Below are positions 16,190 through 25,467 of a stretch of DNA of 64,000 nucleotides, piece after piece. Positions within the stretch are counted from its first letter, which is position 1. The number at the start of each line of letters is the position of its first letter. The notes beneath the pieces are model-generated. The model was not told the DNA's origin and searched no databases. It saw nothing but the letters and a program-made list of their open reading frames with translations. The DNA comes from Rhodothermus marinus (GTDB taxonomy: Bacteria > Bacteroidota > Rhodothermia > Rhodothermales > Rhodothermaceae): positions 1,231,501 to 1,295,500 of the forward strand of contig NZ_AP019797.1 in NCBI RefSeq assembly GCF_009936275.1. The letters run 5' to 3'. A program made the position numbers and the translations under genes.

Positions 16190-17404
16190 ATGCCGACCGC
16201 CGAAACCGAACTGCTGACCTACGACGCGCCGGACGCTACCGGACACTTCGGCCCCTACGGGGGGGCGTTCGTGCCTGAAACCCTGGTGCCGGCGCTGGAA
16301 GCGCTGAAAGCAGCCTATGCCGAGGCGCGTCAGGATCCGGGCTTCTGGGAGGAATACCACGCCCTGCTCCGGGAATATGTGGGCCGGCCCACGCCGCTCA
16401 CGTTCGCACCGCGCCTCAGCGAAGCGCTGGGCGGGCTGCAGATCTACCTGAAGCGGGAGGACCTGTGCCACACGGGCGCCCACAAGATCAACAACACGAT
16501 CGGCCAGATCCTGCTGGCCCGGCGCATGGGCAAGACCCGGATCATCGCCGAGACGGGCGCCGGACAGCACGGCGTGGCGACGGCCACGGTGTGCGCCCGT
16601 TTCGGGATGCAGTGTGTCGTGTACATGGGCGCCGAGGATGTGGAGCGCCAGCACCTGAACGTGTTGCGCATGCAGCTGCTGGGCGCCGAGGTGCGGCCCG
16701 TCGAGAGCGGGAGCCGCACGCTCAAAGACGCCACGAACGAGGCCATCCGTGACTGGGTGACGAACGTTCACGATACGTTCTACCTGATCGGCTCGGTGGT
16801 GGGACCGCACCCGTACCCGATGCTCGTGCGCGACTTTCAGCGTGTGATCGGCGACGAGGTGCGGCGGCAACTGGCCGAACGCATCGGCCGCGAGACGCCC
16901 GACGCACTGGTGGCCTGCGTGGGCGGCGGCTCGAACGCTATGGGCTTGTTCTACCCGTTCCTGAACGACCGGCACGTGCGCATGTACGGCGTGGAGGCGG
17001 CCGGCGAGGGGCTTGACCGTCGTCATGCTGCCACGCTCACCTGCGGGCGGCCCGGCATCCTGCATGGCGCCATGAGCTATCTGCTGCAGGACGACGACGG
17101 TCAGGTGCAGCTGGCCCATTCCATCTCGGCGGGGCTGGATTACCCGGGGGTGGGTCCCGAGCATGCCTACCTGAAGGATCTGGGGCGCGTCACCTACGTG
17201 ACGGCCACCGACGAGGAGGCGCTGGAAGGCGTGCGGCTGCTGGCCCGTACCGAGGGAATCATTCCGGCGCTGGAAACGGCGCACGCCATCGCGTTTTTGC
17301 CCCGCCTGGCCCGCGAGCTGGGACCGGACGCCGTCGTGGTGGTCAACCTGTCCGGCCGCGGCGACAAAGACATGGGCACCATTGCACGATTCCGAATTGT
17401 TTGA
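16190..17404 (+). CDS. trpB: Tryptophan synthase beta subunit
   Basis: 404 aa PLP enzyme condensing indole with serine. The PLP lysine is in [13 protein letters not shown]; glutamate and the indole channel follow in [17 protein letters not shown]; the phosphate-binding loop is [12 protein letters not shown]. The N-terminus begins [17 protein letters not shown], the type-1 TrpB form that pairs with TrpA. The tail ends [15 protein letters not shown]. The gap of 130 bp after trpF holds no gene. Downstream, the operon is interrupted by a REP array and RAYT before trpA. Confidence 0.97.
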   Translation: MPTAETELLTYDAPDATGHFGPYGGAFVPETLVPALEALKAAYAEARQDPGFWEEYHALLREYVGRPTPLTFAPRLSEALGGLQIYLKREDLCHTGAHKINNTIGQILLARRMGKTRIIAETGAGQHGVATATVCARFGMQCVVYMGAEDVERQHLNVLRMQLLGAEVRPVESGSRTLKDATNEAIRDWVTNVHDTFYLIGSVVGPHPYPMLVRDFQRVIGDEVRRQLAERIGRETPDALVACVGGGSNAMGLFYPFLNDRHVRMYGVEAAGEGLDRRHAATLTCGRPGILHGAMSYLLQDDDGQVQLAHSISAGLDYPGVGPEHAYLKDLGRVTYVTATDEEALEGVRLLARTEGIIPALETAHAIAFLPRLARELGPDAVVVVNLSGRGDKDMGTIARFRIV

Positions 17405-17415
17405 TAACCGTATTG

Positions 17416-17490
17416 TTGTAGGGGCACGGCATGCCATTGTAGGGGCACGGCATGCCATTGTAGGGGCACGGCATGCCGTGCCCCTACAAT
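17416..17490. repeat. REP array: three 21-bp units ending in a palindrome
   Basis: Three consecutive 21-bp units, each carrying GTAGGGGCACGGCATGCC (17416-17436, 17437-17457, 17458-17478). The last is joined to its inverse, so 17457-17490 is a perfect 34-bp palindrome. It lies just after the trpB stop and 74 bp before a REP-associated transposase. The GTAGGGGC head also occurs in the two dispersed modules near 4.5 kb and 21.2 kb. These are inferred to be the substrates of that transposase. Confidence 0.88.
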
Positions 17491-17563
17491 CGAACAAATA
17501 CAAAAATCACGCAAACACGAACAACGCGGTACGGTTGGCACGCCGACCGGCCCGTTACCGGCC

Positions 17564-18097
17564 ATGCCGTCGCGATACGACCCTGAACGGCATCACCGGC
17601 GTTCGATCCGGCTGCAGGGGTATCCCTATACCCGGCCCGGAATCTATTTTCTCACCATCTGCACGTATCGGCGCATCTGCCTGTTCGGGCAGGTGCACAA
17701 CGGCCGACTGGTACACAACCGTTTCGGCGAGGTGGCCGTCGCCTGCTGGCGTGAGATCCCGGTGCATTTTCCCCACGTCCGACTGGACGCATTCGTGGTA
17801 ATGCCCAACCACGTACACGGGCTTCTGATCATTCCGGATCGAATTCCGGAGCCGGTGCCGGAGCAGGAGGAACGCTTTGGCCGACCGGTGGCCGGTTCGA
17901 TCCCGACGATCGTGCGTTCTTACAAGGCGGCGGTAACGGCTCGAATCAATCGGCTGCGTCGAACGCCGGGGACTCCTGTCTGGCAACGCAACTATTACGA
18001 ACACATTGTGCGGAACAGGCGAGCGCTGGAGGCCATTCGCCGTTACATTGCAGAGAATCCCGCACGCTGGCAACAGGATCGGTATTTCATCAGCTGA
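17564..18097 (+). mobile_element. REP-associated tyrosine transposase (RAYT), Y1/HUH family
   Basis: 177 aa, an intact single-domain Y1 transposase of the IS200-like REP-associated type. It begins HHRRSIRLQGYPYTRPGIYFLTICTY (the N-terminal strand typical of RAYTs) and has the metal-binding HUH in FVVMPNHVHGLLI. The likely catalytic tyrosine is in VWQRNYYEHIVRN near the C-terminus. RAYTs are single-copy domesticated relatives of IS200/IS605 transposases that process REP hairpins. It stands between trpB and trpA, in the same orientation, and ends 15 bp before the trpA start. Flanked upstream by its REP array. Codon use is like its neighbours, with no sign of very recent transfer. Confidence 0.93.
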
Positions 18098-18112
18098 CGA
18101 CAGAACAGAAAC

Positions 18113-18943
18113 ATGATCGACCGCCTGCAATCGATGTTTGCAACGTTGCGGGCCCGTGGTGAAAAGGCCATGGGCCTGTTTCTGACGAACGGGTTTCCGG
18201 ATCCGGAGAGCACCCGCCCGTTGCTGGAGGTCATCGACGAGGCCGGCGCGGATTTCATCGAGCTGGGCATGCCCTTCAGCGATCCGCTGGCCGAAGGCGT
18301 GCCGATCCAGCGTGCCAGCGAGCGGGCACTCCGCCACGGCGTGCGCCTGACCGACGCCTTCCGCACGGCCGAATGGTTTCGGGCGCGGAGCCAGACGCCG
18401 CTGCTGCTCATGGGCTACGTCAACCCGATCTATCGCTACGGCTACCGGGCCTTCTGCCGCGATGCGGCACAGGCGGGCGTGGACGGATTGATCCTGGCCG
18501 ATCTGCCGCCGGAAGAAAGCGCGGAACTGGACGAAGCCGCCCGCGAGGCGGGACTGGCCATGGTCTATCTGATCGCCCCGAACACGCCGGACGAGCGCAT
18601 CCGGGCGATCGACGAGCGCGCCACCGGCTTCGTCTATGCTGTGTCGGTGACCGGACTGACCGGAAGCCAGTTGCCCGATCATGCGGCCGTCGAGGCCTAC
18701 CTGCAGCGGGCCCGCCGCCAGATCCAGCAAAATCCGTTGCTCGTGGGCTTTGGCATCAAATCGCACGAAGACGCCCGGCGCCTGAGCTGCCACACGGACG
18801 GCTTCATCGTGGGTTCGGCGCTGATCCGACTGGTCGAGCGGCTCTGGGACGATCCGGCGCTTACGCCGGAGGAGCGGCTGGCGTCCGTGCGCCGGTTCGT
18901 GCATGCGCTGAAGTACGGCACGCCGGTCCAGGTGGGCACCTGA
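18113..18943 (+). CDS. trpA: Tryptophan synthase alpha subunit
   Basis: 276 aa TIM barrel cleaving indole-3-glycerol phosphate to indole and glyceraldehyde 3-phosphate. Catalytic glutamate is in [17 protein letters not shown], the aspartate in [14 protein letters not shown], and phosphate-binding glycines in [12 protein letters not shown] and [12 protein letters not shown]. Loop 6 appears as [12 protein letters not shown]. It is separated from its partner trpB by 708 bp of REP/RAYT sequence, which breaks the usual trpB-trpA translational coupling. Confidence 0.96.
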   Translation: MIDRLQSMFATLRARGEKAMGLFLTNGFPDPESTRPLLEVIDEAGADFIELGMPFSDPLAEGVPIQRASERALRHGVRLTDAFRTAEWFRARSQTPLLLMGYVNPIYRYGYRAFCRDAAQAGVDGLILADLPPEESAELDEAAREAGLAMVYLIAPNTPDERIRAIDERATGFVYAVSVTGLTGSQLPDHAAVEAYLQRARRQIQQNPLLVGFGIKSHEDARRLSCHTDGFIVGSALIRLVERLWDDPALTPEERLASVRRFVHALKYGTPVQVGT

Positions 18944-18994
18944 GCCATGCGGCAACGTTCCACGCGCGTAACGCTCACCCGACGCGAGATCGTC

Positions 18995-20104
18995 ATGCCC
19001 CGGCGCCCTGCTTTATTTTTCGGAATCACATGCCTGTCGTTTCTGCTCGGCTGCGGCAACGTGGACTACCGGCCGCTTGCCATCGGCGAAAACGGCGAGA
19101 TTCAGGTGGTGATCGACTCGACGCTGTGGACCGGACCCGTTGGCGAGGCGCTGCGCATGGCGCTGGGCTACTACGTGCAGACGCTGCCCAATCCGGAGCC
19201 GTTTTTCCAATTGCGTCCCATTGAACCGCGCACTCAGGACGATCTGGATCGCGTCAAGAAGTTCAAAAACGTACTGTTCGTGGCCGCCCTGCGCGATTCG
19301 AGTCAGATCTCGCGGCTTGTGCAGCAGGCCTTTTCACCCGAAGCGCTGCAGACCGTTCGAATGGGAGCGCCCGCCGTCGTACCTCGACGCGATCTGTGGC
19401 GACGGCGCCAGCTCGTCTATTTCATCGTCGCCGAGACCGACTCGCAACTGGTCGAGGCGATCCGCCGGGCCACGCCGAAATTGCGGGAAGACTTCGACGC
19501 GATCGCCCGCGAGCGGCTGGCCATCGAGATGTTCGAAAAGGGCCGCCAGTTCGACATCGAAGACACGCTCATGGCCCACCACGGCTTTGCCGTGAACGTG
19601 CAGCACGATTACGTGCTGGTGTTCGACACGACGCGTTTCGTCTGGCTGCGGCGTGTATTGCCCGACACCTGGCGGAGCCTGTTTGTCTATTACGAAGAAA
19701 ACGCCGATCCGGCGAAGCTGACGCCCGAATGGATCTATGCCACGCGTGACTCACTCACGCGCCGCTACCTGCAGGGCAATGCCGGAGGCTTCGTGCAGAT
19801 CGACTACCGCCAGCCACTCGAGACGCGCCAGATCGATTTTCTGGGACGTTACGGCTACGAGACGCGCGGGCTCTGGCACATGGTGACCGAGCTGGACGAC
19901 GGGCGACTGTTTCCGGCCGGCATGGGCGGCCCGTTCGTCAACTACACCTTCTACGATCAGAAGAGCGGACGCATTTACATGATCGACGGGATGGTGTTCG
20001 CGCCCGGTTTTGAAAAGCGCGAGTTTCTGCGCCAGATGGAAGTCATTGCCTATACGTTTCGGACGCGCGAGGACGTGGCGTCCGAAACACCCGCTTCTCC
20101 GTAG
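18995..20104 (+). CDS. DUF4837 family lipoprotein
   Basis: About 369 aa from the ATG at 18995; an in-frame ATG at 18947 would add 16 residues. The downstream start gives a compact lipoprotein signal PRRPALFFGITCLSFLLGC with lipobox LLGC. The mature sequence (VVIDSTLWTGPVGEALRMAL, then a long alpha/beta body and LWHMVTELDDGRLFPAGMGGPFVNY) matches my memory of the Bacteroidota DUF4837 family, whose function is unknown. It is close downstream of trpA (about 50 bp), though a functional link to tryptophan is not suggested by the family. Confidence 0.75.
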   Translation: MPRRPALFFGITCLSFLLGCGNVDYRPLAIGENGEIQVVIDSTLWTGPVGEALRMALGYYVQTLPNPEPFFQLRPIEPRTQDDLDRVKKFKNVLFVAALRDSSQISRLVQQAFSPEALQTVRMGAPAVVPRRDLWRRRQLVYFIVAETDSQLVEAIRRATPKLREDFDAIARERLAIEMFEKGRQFDIEDTLMAHHGFAVNVQHDYVLVFDTTRFVWLRRVLPDTWRSLFVYYEENADPAKLTPEWIYATRDSLTRRYLQGNAGGFVQIDYRQPLETRQIDFLGRYGYETRGLWHMVTELDDGRLFPAGMGGPFVNYTFYDQKSGRIYMIDGMVFAPGFEKREFLRQMEVIAYTFRTREDVASETPASP

Positions 20105-20132
20105 TCAACAACCCTAAACCAGACGTTGCCCT

Positions 20133-21065
20133 ATGTCCACCGAAACGGCTACGCTGACCCGAACGGAACGGCCTGACGAACAGCCCCGTCGCGTGTTGCG
20201 GCTGGGTCTGCCCAAGGGAAGTCTGCAGCAGGCCACGCTGGAGCTGCTCGAAAAAGCTGGGTTCAAGTTCAGCGTCAGCGAGCGCTCCTACTTTCCCTCG
20301 ACCGACGATGAGGAGCTGAGCGCCATGCTCGTGCGCGCTCAGGAAATGGCCCGTTACGTCGAAGACGGCGTTTTCGACGCCGGCATTACGGGAAAGGACT
20401 GGGTGATGGAGACCGGCGCCGACGTGGTCACGGTGGCCGACCTCATCTACTCGAAGCAGAGCATGCGGCCGGTGCGCTGGGTGCTGGCCGTGGCCGAGGA
20501 CTCCGACATCCGCTCGGTGCAGGACCTGCAGGGCAAGCGCATCGCCACCGAGGTGGTCAACCTGACCCGGCGCTGGCTGGCCGAGCGGGGCGTGGAGGCC
20601 GAGGTGGAGTTTTCCTGGGGGGCCACCGAGGCCAAGTGCCCGGAGCTGGTGGATGCCATCGTCGAGGTGACCGAGACGGGCGCTTCGCTGCGGGCCAACC
20701 GGCTGCGCATTCTGGAGGTGCTCATGGAGTCGAACACGCAGCTCATCGCCAACAAGCAGGCCTGGCAGGACCCCTGGAAGCGTCGCAAGATCGAAAACAT
20801 CGCGATGCTGATGGAGGGGGCCATCCGGGCCGAAAGCCGGGTGGGCCTGAAGATGAATGCCCGCAAGGACGATGTGGAGAAGATCGTCCGAATGCTTCCC
20901 GCTATGCGGCGGCCGACGATCTCGCCGCTGGCGGCCGATGGCGAGGAGTGGGTGGCCATCGAAACGATCATCGAAGAAAAAGAAGTGCGCCGGCTGATCC
21001 CCGAACTCAAACGCGCCGGCGCCGAGGGCATCATCGAATACCCGCTCAACAAGGTGATTCCCTGA
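20133..21065 (+). CDS. hisG: ATP phosphoribosyltransferase, long form
   Basis: 310 aa, the first enzyme of histidine synthesis. The catalytic periplasmic-binding-like domain shows [31 protein letters not shown] and the PRPP site region [16 protein letters not shown]. The length and the final ~75 residues ([27 protein letters not shown]... [23 protein letters not shown]) mark the long form with its own ACT-like histidine-sensing domain, so HisZ is not needed. The ~20-residue N-terminal extension is typical of Rhodothermota-like proteins only by inference. No other his genes follow; an intrinsic terminator lies right after it. Confidence 0.95.
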   Translation: MSTETATLTRTERPDEQPRRVLRLGLPKGSLQQATLELLEKAGFKFSVSERSYFPSTDDEELSAMLVRAQEMARYVEDGVFDAGITGKDWVMETGADVVTVADLIYSKQSMRPVRWVLAVAEDSDIRSVQDLQGKRIATEVVNLTRRWLAERGVEAEVEFSWGATEAKCPELVDAIVEVTETGASLRANRLRILEVLMESNTQLIANKQAWQDPWKRRKIENIAMLMEGAIRAESRVGLKMNARKDDVEKIVRMLPAMRRPTISPLAADGEEWVAIETIIEEKEVRRLIPELKRAGAEGIIEYPLNKVIP

Positions 21066-21092
21066 GCCCTTTCGCGGAATAGACCCTGTTCG

Positions 21093-21129
21093 GCGGCGGG
21101 TTGCTCCGGCGGCCCGCCGCTGTTTTTTT
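21093..21129 (+). terminator. Intrinsic terminator after hisG
   Basis: Arms GCGGCGGG (21093-21100) and CCCGCCGC (21113-21120), 12-nt loop, then TGTTTTTTT. Confidence 0.85.
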
Positions 21130-21151
21130 GGGAAGATGCCGGCGTGATATG

Positions 21152-21333
21152 GGATCGCTGATTTACTGGTGCATGAGGAGGCCACACCCCGTGTGGCGGA
21201 CGTGATCCGGCGGGTATGATCGGGCGGACACAGGGGTCCGCCCCTACGGGATAGGGAAAACGCCAAGGATCTGTAGGGGCGCACCGCAGTGTGCGCCCGT
21301 GCTTTCTCACATGCACTATGATTTCCCGGAAAT
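21152..21333. repeat. Dispersed REP/BIME-like palindromic module, copy 2
   Basis: Matches the module at 4432-4602: palindrome GGGCGGAC/GTCCGCCC near 21222-21243, conserved spacer, and palindrome GGGCGCAC/GTGCGCCC near 21278-21298, followed by a shared tail containing gatttcccggaaat. It also carries an extra short palindrome CCACACCCCGTGTGG at 21182-21196 that copy 1 lacks. It fills most of the 330-bp gap between hisG and the ATPase remnant. Confidence 0.75.
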
Positions 21334-21368
21334 CATATGACGCACACCAGGAGCGTCGTTGCAATTTG

Positions 21369-21410
21369 CTCAGTGTATTGAGTAAATTTACTCAGCACAT
21401 TGAGTAAATT
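21369..21410. promoter_or_regulatory. Tandem palindromic operator-like repeats
   Basis: Two 20-bp direct repeats (21369-21388 and 21391-21410) identical at 17 positions, each built around CTCA....TTGAG. Together they contain the perfect 16-bp palindrome TGAGTAAATTTACTCA (21379-21394). The AT-rich sequence contrasts with its GC-rich surroundings and directly precedes the ATPase remnant, so it may be that gene's former operator. Confidence 0.5.
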
Positions 21411-21711
21411 GTATCTGGCAACGTCGGAAGTTTATCCGCTTCCTGCTTACCGGCGTTCGCACTATGTGGAGTTGCTGCGGCGGTTGAAGGAGCCCCGTCA
21501 AGTAGCCGGACCGCGTCAGGTAGGGAAGACCACGCTGGTGCAGCAGGTGCTGGCGGCACTGTCCCTACCTGCCATCTATGCCAGTGCCGACGAACCGACA
21601 CTCAAGGGGCCGGAATGGGTGGCGGTGCAGTGGGAGCGTCAGTACGAGGTCGATTTTGTGGTGCAGGCGGAACTGGAAGCGTATTTTGCCATGGAAGCGA
21701 AGGGTTCGTAG
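21400..21711 (+). pseudogene. Internally deleted ATPase (AAA/DUF4143 type) remnant
   Basis: The 103-codon frame keeps only the two ends of a typical ~400-aa ATPase. The N-terminal part HYVELLRRLKEPR is followed by Walker A GPRQVGKTTLVQQVL and the next strand IYASADEPTL. Then the frame jumps to the C-terminal YEVDFVV..AMEAKGS, which in intact DUF4143 proteins is the nuclease-like EVDFV...EVKSG end. The centre, including Walker B, is missing, and a few residues before Walker A also seem deleted. The frame opens with TTG; no ATG is available. It is therefore called a decayed gene in frame, with the operator-like repeats still in front. Confidence 0.7.
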
Positions 21712-21762
21712 GCGGTATCTTCGAGCAGACACCATGGCCTGCTCCTGCAATCTCTGATTTTC

Positions 21763-22098
21763 ATGCGAAGGACAAATCGTATGGCAATTGGTCTGCTGGC
21801 GGCCGGGTTGCTGCTGGCCGGCTGTGGCGGAACGCGATCCGAAACGACGGCGGTCGATAGCACGCTGGTGAACGTGCTCGTCGAGCTGCACCTGCTTTCG
21901 GCCCGGCAGGCCGTGGTGGGCGACGTGACGCCCGCCTTTCGCGATTCGGTACTGGCCCGTTACGGACTGGATTCGGCCACGGTGGCCCGTCGGCTGCAGC
22001 ACTACGCACGCGATCCCGAAGCTTTTCGTCAGCTCTATCAGCAGATCCAGGAGCGGCTGATGCTGGAGCACTACGGCAGCGAGGCCACGCCACGGTGA
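21763..22098 (+). CDS. DUF4296-type lipoprotein
   Basis: 111 aa. Signal with lipobox LAGC (cysteine at residue 21; an internal ATG at 21781 would still leave an intact signal). The mature part begins STLVNVLVELHLLSARQAV and continues FRDSVLARYGLDSATVARRLQHYARDPEAFRQLYQQIQERL, which is the helical pattern of the small Bacteroidota lipoprotein family DUF4296. Function unknown. It is convergent with recQ, whose stop is 8 bp away. Confidence 0.75.
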   Translation: MRRTNRMAIGLLAAGLLLAGCGGTRSETTAVDSTLVNVLVELHLLSARQAVVGDVTPAFRDSVLARYGLDSATVARRLQHYARDPEAFRQLYQQIQERLMLEHYGSEATPR

Positions 22099-22105
22099 GC
22101 CGCTG

Positions 22106-23860
22106 CTACAGGTCGGGGGAATTCCGACGTCCGGATCGCTTCAGACACACGTCGCAGGCGTTGCACCGCTCGGGCGCCGATTCGCCGAAGTAGGTCAGCA
22201 GAAAGTGGCGGCGGCAGCTCGTGGTGCGGGCGTAGCGGACGAGTGCTTCCAGGCGCGCTTCGGCCTGCTCGCGGGCCTGCCGCAGCAGGCGGTCGTCGAT
22301 GCTCAGGCGCTGAGGGCGGGCGATTTTGAGGCGGACCAGGCGGGCGCGGTCGGACGAGAGCCAGTCGAGCAACGCACGCTCCCGCAGAAAATCCAGGCCG
22401 CGCAGCAGCCGCTCGCGTTCCACCCCGGTGCGGCGGCTCAGCCGGCGCAGGCTGACCGGCCACCAGGTGGAAAAGGCGTCGGCCGGGATCGCACGCAGCA
22501 GCGCTTCGACGAAGCGGGCCAGCCGCGGGTTGTTCGTGGCTGCCGCAAAGCGCCGAAAGTCGTTCGGCGTCCCCCGAAGGCGCAGCAGCACGTAGTGGGC
22601 GGGCAGCCAGATCGGCTCCCAGACTTCCTGGCGCGTGAGCAGCTCCAGCGTGTGGCGCACGGCACCCGGCGGGACGCCCACGATGCAGGCGATACGTTCG
22701 GCGTCGAACAGCACGGGATGGTTCGGGCGGGTGCCCACGGGCACCTGGGCCAGGCTGCAGGCCACCTCGTAGATGCGGGCCACCACGTCGCGCGCCGGAT
22801 AGCTCAGGGCGATCAACTGGCGCTGCAGGTCGATGTCTTTCTCCTGAAAGAGCAGCACGGCGTAGGCTTTCCGACCGTCGCGTCCGGCCCGACCGGCCTC
22901 CTGGTAGTAGGCTTCGAGCGATGGGGGGAGTTCGGCGTGCAGAACGAAGCGGACGTCCGCCCGGTCGATGCCCATGCCGAAGGCGCTGGTGGCGGCTACC
23001 ACGCGGGCCTGTCCCTCCCGCCAGGCCCGGGAGGCGGCCGCCCGGTCGGCCGCCGACAGTCCGCCATGGTAGCAGACCGCCTCGACGCCCAGCCGCCGTA
23101 GCGTCTCGGTCCAGCGTTCGGCGCTTCGCCGCGTGGCGCAGTACAGGATGCCCGGGCCGGGCACGCCCCGGAGTACGGCCCGGACGCGTTCCGCTTTGGC
23201 GGCGGTTTCGAACACGGACCAGACCAGGTTGGGCCGGTCGAAGCCGCGCACGATGATCCGGGGGGTGCGCAGCGCCAGTTTTTCGACGATGTCCTGGCGC
23301 ACGCGCGGGGTGGCCGTGGCCGTGAGTGCCAGCAGCGGGGGATCGCCCAGTTGCCGACGGGCCTCGGGCAGATGCAGGTAGGCAGGACGGAATTGTGGCC
23401 CCCATTCGCTGACGCAGTGCGCTTCGTCGACGGCCAGCAGCGCCACGCGCAGCCGTCCGGCCCGTGCTTCGAAACGGGCGGTGGTGAGCTGTTCAGGGGT
23501 TACATAAAGCAAACGGTAGGCGCCGTGCTCCGCATCGATCCAGCACTGCTCGGCCGCGTGCGGCGCGAGTTGCCCGTGCAGAAAGGCGGCCGGGATGCCC
23601 CGCGCCCGGAGGCGGGCCACCTGGTCTTCGATGAGCGCAAGCAGCGGCGAAACGACCAGCGTCAGGCCGTCCAGCAGCAGGGCCGGGAGCTGATAGCAGA
23701 CCGACTTCCCGCCGCCGGTCGGCAGCACGGCCAGCACGTCCTGTCCCTGCAGCACCGCCTGGATGATTTCCCACTGGCCCGGACGAAAATCGTCGTGTCG
23801 CCAGTAGCGGCGGAGCAGCGCGCGGGCGGTCTCGTACCGATCGGCCGCTGCATCGCTCAT
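22106..23860 (-). CDS. recQ: ATP-dependent DNA helicase RecQ
   Basis: 584 aa superfamily 2 helicase unwinding DNA 3' to 5' in recombination repair. Walker A TGGGKS lies at residues 48-53, DEAH at 145-148, and motif VI shows YQEAGRAGRDG. The zinc-binding region has the cysteine pattern C-RRHFLLTYFGE...C-NAC-DVC at the very C-terminus, after the winged-helix segment. The zinc cysteines come after an extra ~130-residue block, so the order differs from E. coli RecQ, where they precede the winged helix. No HRDC domain is visible. It starts just after deoC on the same strand (4 bp gap). Confidence 0.95.
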   Translation of the reverse strand: MSDAAADRYETARALLRRYWRHDDFRPGQWEIIQAVLQGQDVLAVLPTGGGKSVCYQLPALLLDGLTLVVSPLLALIEDQVARLRARGIPAAFLHGQLAPHAAEQCWIDAEHGAYRLLYVTPEQLTTARFEARAGRLRVALLAVDEAHCVSEWGPQFRPAYLHLPEARRQLGDPPLLALTATATPRVRQDIVEKLALRTPRIIVRGFDRPNLVWSVFETAAKAERVRAVLRGVPGPGILYCATRRSAERWTETLRRLGVEAVCYHGGLSAADRAAASRAWREGQARVVAATSAFGMGIDRADVRFVLHAELPPSLEAYYQEAGRAGRDGRKAYAVLLFQEKDIDLQRQLIALSYPARDVVARIYEVACSLAQVPVGTRPNHPVLFDAERIACIVGVPPGAVRHTLELLTRQEVWEPIWLPAHYVLLRLRGTPNDFRRFAAATNNPRLARFVEALLRAIPADAFSTWWPVSLRRLSRRTGVERERLLRGLDFLRERALLDWLSSDRARLVRLKIARPQRLSIDDRLLRQAREQAEARLEALVRYARTTSCRRHFLLTYFGESAPERCNACDVCLKRSGRRNSPDL

Positions 23861-23864
23861 GGCC

Positions 23865-24566
23865 TCAGTAGCTTTCCGGATCGGAAGCCGTGTCCTGAAT
23901 CAGGGTGACCCCTGCACTGGTGCCAAGCCGGTTGGCCCCGGCGGCCACCAGCGCTTCGGCCTGCGCGCGCGTGCGGATTCCGCCCGACGCCTTCACGCCC
24001 ATCCGGTCGCCCACCACCCGACGCATCAGCGCAACGTCTTCGACGGTGGCACCTCCGCCGGCAAAGCCCGTGGACGTTTTCACGAAATCGGCGCCGGCCT
24101 CCAGCGCCAGTCGGCAGGCGGTTTCTTTTTCCGCATCGGTCAGCAGGGCCGTTTCCAGAATCACTTTCACCAGAATCCGATCGCGTCCTGCCGGTGGCCT
24201 GGCCGCCCGGGCGACGTCCACCACGGCGCGGATGTCTTCCAGCACTTCCTGAAGCCGGCCGCTTTTCAGAAAGCCGATGTTCAGCACCATGTCGAGCTCG
24301 GCCGCCCCGTCCCGGATGGCCTGTTCAGCCTCGGCCGCTTTGATGGCCGTGCGGTTGGCCCCGAGCGGGAAGCCCACCACGGTGCAGACGGCCACCGCGC
24401 TACCCTGTAGCAGTTCGGCGGCCAGCGGCACGTAACAGGGGTTGACGCAGACCGCTGCAAAGCCGTAGCGGCGCGCCTCGTCGCAGAGCGTGCGGATGCG
24501 GGCTTCCGTGGTGTCGGGTTTAAGCGCCGTGTGGTCGATCAGGCGGGCGAGTTCCTGAGGCGTCAT
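23865..24566 (-). CDS. deoC: Deoxyribose-phosphate aldolase
   Basis: 233 aa from the ATG at 24566 (conserved start [18 protein letters not shown]). Class I aldolase splitting 2-deoxyribose 5-phosphate into glyceraldehyde 3-phosphate and acetaldehyde. The Schiff-base lysine is in [11 protein letters not shown]; the second catalytic lysine is in [11 protein letters not shown]. Other motifs are [11 protein letters not shown] and [15 protein letters not shown]. The start overlaps the end of the MscS gene by 47 bp, suggesting a shared transcript with the channels upstream and recQ downstream. Confidence 0.95.
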   Translation of the reverse strand: MTPQELARLIDHTALKPDTTEARIRTLCDEARRYGFAAVCVNPCYVPLAAELLQGSAVAVCTVVGFPLGANRTAIKAAEAEQAIRDGAAELDMVLNIGFLKSGRLQEVLEDIRAVVDVARAARPPAGRDRILVKVILETALLTDAEKETACRLALEAGADFVKTSTGFAGGGATVEDVALMRRVVGDRMGVKASGGIRTRAQAEALVAAGANRLGTSAGVTLIQDTASDPESY

Positions 24567-25467
24567 GGTCGGTCGGCGGTAGCGGTCCAAACTGGGGCGT
24601 GTCGGGCAGGGCCACCTGCACGGCCGGGTAGGCCAGTTCGATACCGCCGTGCCGGCGGAAGGCTTCCAGGATGCTGACCGTCAGCGCGTGCTCGGTGCCC
24701 CGACGTTTGCGTGCCTCGCACAGGTAGCGCAGCGTCAGTTGGATGCCGTTCTCCACGATGCGCACGTAGACGAACGGCGTCAGGATGCTGTAATGTACGA
24801 GAAATTCCCGGGACATCTGGCGAATTTCTTCGGCCACCTGGCGTTCGACGATGGCCGTCGATTCGCGCGCGAGCGATTCCATGATGTCGCGGGCGGCCTG
24901 CCAGTCGCTTCGGAAGGTGACCGTCACCGACAGCTCGTTCCAGATGAAGCGAAAGCCCTGGGTGTAGTTGTAGACCGGATAGAGAAAGACCCAGGCGTTC
25001 GGAACGTGCACGAGCCGGCCGGTGCTCTGGTCGGCGTCCACCCAGCCGCCGATTTCCATGAGCGTGGTGCGCATGACGCGGATGTCGATCACGTCGCCGC
25101 GCACGCCGTTGATCTCGATGCGGTCGCCCTGCTGGTAGGGGTGGACCAGCACGATCCGAAGCCAGCCGGCCACGCTCAGGAGCGCTTCGCGCAGCGCGAT
25201 GGCCAGCCCGGCGCCGACGACCGTCAGGATGGCCACCAGTTCGGTCGGGCGGGGCGAAAAGATCACCAGCAGCAGCCCCAGCATGACGACGGCGCCGGTG
25301 CGTCGGATCTGGCGGCTGATGCGATAGACGCGGTCCGGATCGTCGATGCGGCGCGTGAGCAGCCGGATGCTCACGCGTACCAGGACGAAGACGATGACCA
25401 GGCCGGCCGCCGCCAGGGCGAGCCGGTAGAGCAGGTCCTGTTCCTGAAAGGAAAAAAGCTCGCTCAT
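24520..25467 (-). CDS. MscS-family mechanosensitive channel
   Basis: 315 aa. Three hydrophobic helices in the first ~110 residues end in the pore helix [26 protein letters not shown]. They are followed by the beta-domain signature [26 protein letters not shown] and a cytoplasmic alpha/beta part. This is the MscS core; small-conductance osmotic release is the family role. The helix [16 protein letters not shown] resembles the TM3 Gly/Ala packing. It overlaps the upstream chloride channel gene by 4 bp and the downstream deoC start by 47 bp. Confidence 0.9.
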   Translation of the reverse strand: MSELFSFQEQDLLYRLALAAAGLVIVFVLVRVSIRLLTRRIDDPDRVYRISRQIRRTGAVVMLGLLLVIFSPRPTELVAILTVVGAGLAIALREALLSVAGWLRIVLVHPYQQGDRIEINGVRGDVIDIRVMRTTLMEIGGWVDADQSTGRLVHVPNAWVFLYPVYNYTQGFRFIWNELSVTVTFRSDWQAARDIMESLARESTAIVERQVAEEIRQMSREFLVHYSILTPFVYVRIVENGIQLTLRYLCEARKRRGTEHALTVSILEAFRRHGGIELAYPAVQVALPDTPQFGPLPPTDHDASGTRPPDRPHGA

